Shown: one piece after another, positions 62,720 to 64,000 of the stretch
Position numbering within the stretch: the first letter of the stretch is position 1
How the letters are laid out: the number at the start of each line of letters is the position of its first letter
From: Cryobacterium psychrophilum
GTDB taxonomy: Bacteria; Actinomycetota; Actinomycetes; Actinomycetales; Microbacteriaceae
Length of the DNA stretch: 64,000 nt
Direction: 5' to 3'
NCBI RefSeq assembly: GCF_004365915.1
Contig: NZ_SODI01000001.1
Location: 3,348,001 to 3,412,000 of the forward strand
Notes under the pieces: model-generated
What the model was told of the DNA's origin: nothing
Database searches by the model: none
What the model saw: only the letters and a program-made list of their open reading frames with translations
Made by a program: the position numbers and the translations under genes

Positions 62720-64000
62720 GTGATAAAGCCCGACCTCACTGTGACCATCGGCGACGACCTCGGGGCCGTGCACTTCGTCGGCATCGGTGGTTCGGGCATG
62801 AGCGGAATAGCCCGACTCTTCCTCGGCAAGGGCTACACCGTCACCGGTTCGGACGTACGGGAATCCGATAACGTCCTGGCTCTGCGTGAGCTGGGCGCAC
62901 GCATCATGATCGGCCACGACGCCGCGAACGTCGGCGACGCCGACACGCTCGTGGTCACGGGCGCGCTGTGGCAGGACAATCCGGAGTACGTGCTCGCCAA
63001 GGAGCGGGGCATTCCCGTTCTGCACCGCGCGCAGGCGCTCGCGTGGCTTGTTCAGCACCAACGCCTGGTTGCGGTTGCCGGAGCGCACGGTAAGACCACC
63101 TCGACCGGGATGATCGTGACCGGACTGCTCGGCCTGGGCCACGATCCCAGCTTCGTGAACGGCGGCGTGATTGAGTCGCTCGGCGTCAGCTCCGCCGGCG
63201 GCACGGATGACCTGTTTGTGGTCGAGGCCGACGAGTCGGACGGTTCCTTCCTGCTCTACAACACCAGCATTGCCCTGATCACGAACGTCGACCCCGACCA
63301 CCTCGATCACTACGGTTCGCTCGAAGCCTTCGAGACCGCGTTCGTGGACTTCGCGCACAAGGCGAGCGAGCTCGTCGTCATCTCCTCCGATGACGTGGGC
63401 GCCGTTCGTGTGACCGAGAGCCTGTCCGCGGCACGCGTGATCACGTTCGGCGAAGCCGCCGGAGCCGACGTGCGCGTGCATTCCATCGTCACCGACGGAC
63501 CCGTGCGATTCAGCATCGCCTGGCAGGGCGCCGATTACGAGACCACGCTGCGCATCCCCGGCAAGCACAACGCCATCAACGCGGCCGGAGCTTTCGCGGT
63601 GCTCGTAGGTCTCGGACTTGACCCGGCCGGGTCCCTCGCGGCCATCAGCGACTTCGGTGGCACCCAACGCCGCTTCGAACTGCACGGCACCGTCGGCGGA
63701 GTGAGCGTGTATGACGACTACGCGCACCACCCGACGGAGGTCGCAGCGGCGCTCTCCGCGGCCCGCACGGTCGTGGGCGGCGGGCGCATCATTGCCGTGC
63801 ACCAGCCGCACCTGTACTCTCGCACCCGGCTGTTCGCCCAGGAATTCGCCGACGCCCTCGAGAACAACGCGGATCACACCATCGTGCTCGACGTTTACGG
63901 CGCCAGGGAAGACCCGGAGCCCGGAGTGACGGGCGCACTCGTCGCCGGCCGGTTCGCCGATCCCGCCCACGTGGCGTTCGTGCCCGACTGGCAGGATGCC
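62720..64000 (+). CDS. murC: UDP-N-acetylmuramate--amino-acid ligase MurC (partial)
   Basis: MurC adds the first stem residue to UDP-MurNAc. The open frame runs from GTG 62720 to the window edge (427 codons). It has [31 protein letters not shown] (P-loop from residue 121), [21 protein letters not shown] and [14 protein letters not shown]. The GTG (MIKPDLTV) matches relatives; a GTG eight codons later is an alternative. The end, and the following ftsQ/ftsZ genes, lie beyond the window. In B-type cell walls this enzyme may add glycine rather than alanine; not decidable here. Confidence 0.95.
   Translation, partial: MIKPDLTVTIGDDLGAVHFVGIGGSGMSGIARLFLGKGYTVTGSDVRESDNVLALRELGARIMIGHDAANVGDADTLVVTGALWQDNPEYVLAKERGIPVLHRAQALAWLVQHQRLVAVAGAHGKTTSTGMIVTGLLGLGHDPSFVNGGVIESLGVSSAGGTDDLFVVEADESDGSFLLYNTSIALITNVDPDHLDHYGSLEAFETAFVDFAHKASELVVISSDDVGAVRVTESLSAARVITFGEAAGADVRVHSIVTDGPVRFSIAWQGADYETTLRIPGKHNAINAAGAFAVLVGLGLDPAGSLAAISDFGGTQRRFELHGTVGGVSVYDDYAHHPTEVAAALSAARTVVGGGRIIAVHQPHLYSRTRLFAQEFADALENNADHTIVLDVYGAREDPEPGVTGALVAGRFADPAHVAFVPDWQDA

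Noticed and set aside
1..64000. tRNA, rRNA, prophage or complete insertion sequence
   Set aside because: No cloverleaf, rRNA-like stretch, transposase or phage structural gene was recognised in any gap or frame.

Overview
The window is GC-rich bacterial chromosome, densely packed with genes, and almost entirely core actinobacterial gene content. The gene sets and orders (ruvB-yajC-secD-secF-relA; rpsD-alaS-ruvX-mltG-aroE-aroC-aroK-aroB; pgsA-garA-ftsR-MerR; fadD-plsC-aroG-pknL-prenyl synthase-mraZ-dcw), the frequent GTG/TTG starts, stop/start overlaps and probable leaderless promoters, a 13E12-family HNH gene and an unusual MurE substrate motif point to Micrococcales, most likely Microbacteriaceae. 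The genus cannot be fixed from this sequence alone.

Layout. 1-6.8 kb: end of ruvA, ruvB (Holliday junction migration), yajC-secD-secF (Sec accessory complex) and the (p)ppGpp enzyme Rel. 6.8-9.6 kb: three minus-strand genes (AbiEi-like, DUF349, membrane-anchored cyclophilin). 9.7-21 kb: rarA, rpsD with a strong terminator, two small membrane proteins, alaS, then a tightly coupled ruvX-mltG-aroE-aroC-aroK-aroB run that makes shikimate-pathway enzymes together with the glycan-strand terminase MltG.

21-31 kb is the accessory zone: a DUF779 protein and an ExaC-type aldehyde dehydrogenase with a GAF-domain regulator, a 13E12 HNH gene between dehydrogenase and regulator, an unrecognised 130-aa protein, a decayed flgL with an intact fliW, a lipase-maturation-factor membrane protein, an S4-domain RNA-binding protein, apt and a Nudix hydrolase. 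31-39.8 kb: CDP-alcohol phosphatidyltransferase, GarA-like FHA protein, two MerR regulators (FtsR-like and Rv1830-like), two orphan ParA/MinD ATPases flanking pyruvate carboxylase, and peptide deformylase.

39.8-64 kb: long-chain acyl-CoA ligase, ROK glucokinase, PlsC-type acyltransferase, class II DAHP synthase, PASTA kinase (PknL-like), a LysM wall protein, an Rv2175c-like DNA-binding protein, a polyprenyl diphosphate synthase, a DUF3040 protein, and the division/cell-wall cluster mraZ-rsmH-ftsL-ftsI-murE-murF-mraY-murD-ftsW-murG-murC (murC runs off the end). Together this half supplies peptidoglycan precursors, their lipid carrier and the septal synthase.

No tRNA, rRNA, CRISPR array, complete insertion sequence or prophage was seen, and no gene-free stretch exceeds about 300 bases. 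No clearly new multi-gene system stands out. The most informative oddities are the altered MurE specificity motif, the terminator-like hairpin directly in front of the DUF779 gene, the flagellar remnant, and a C9 tract in the apt promoter.
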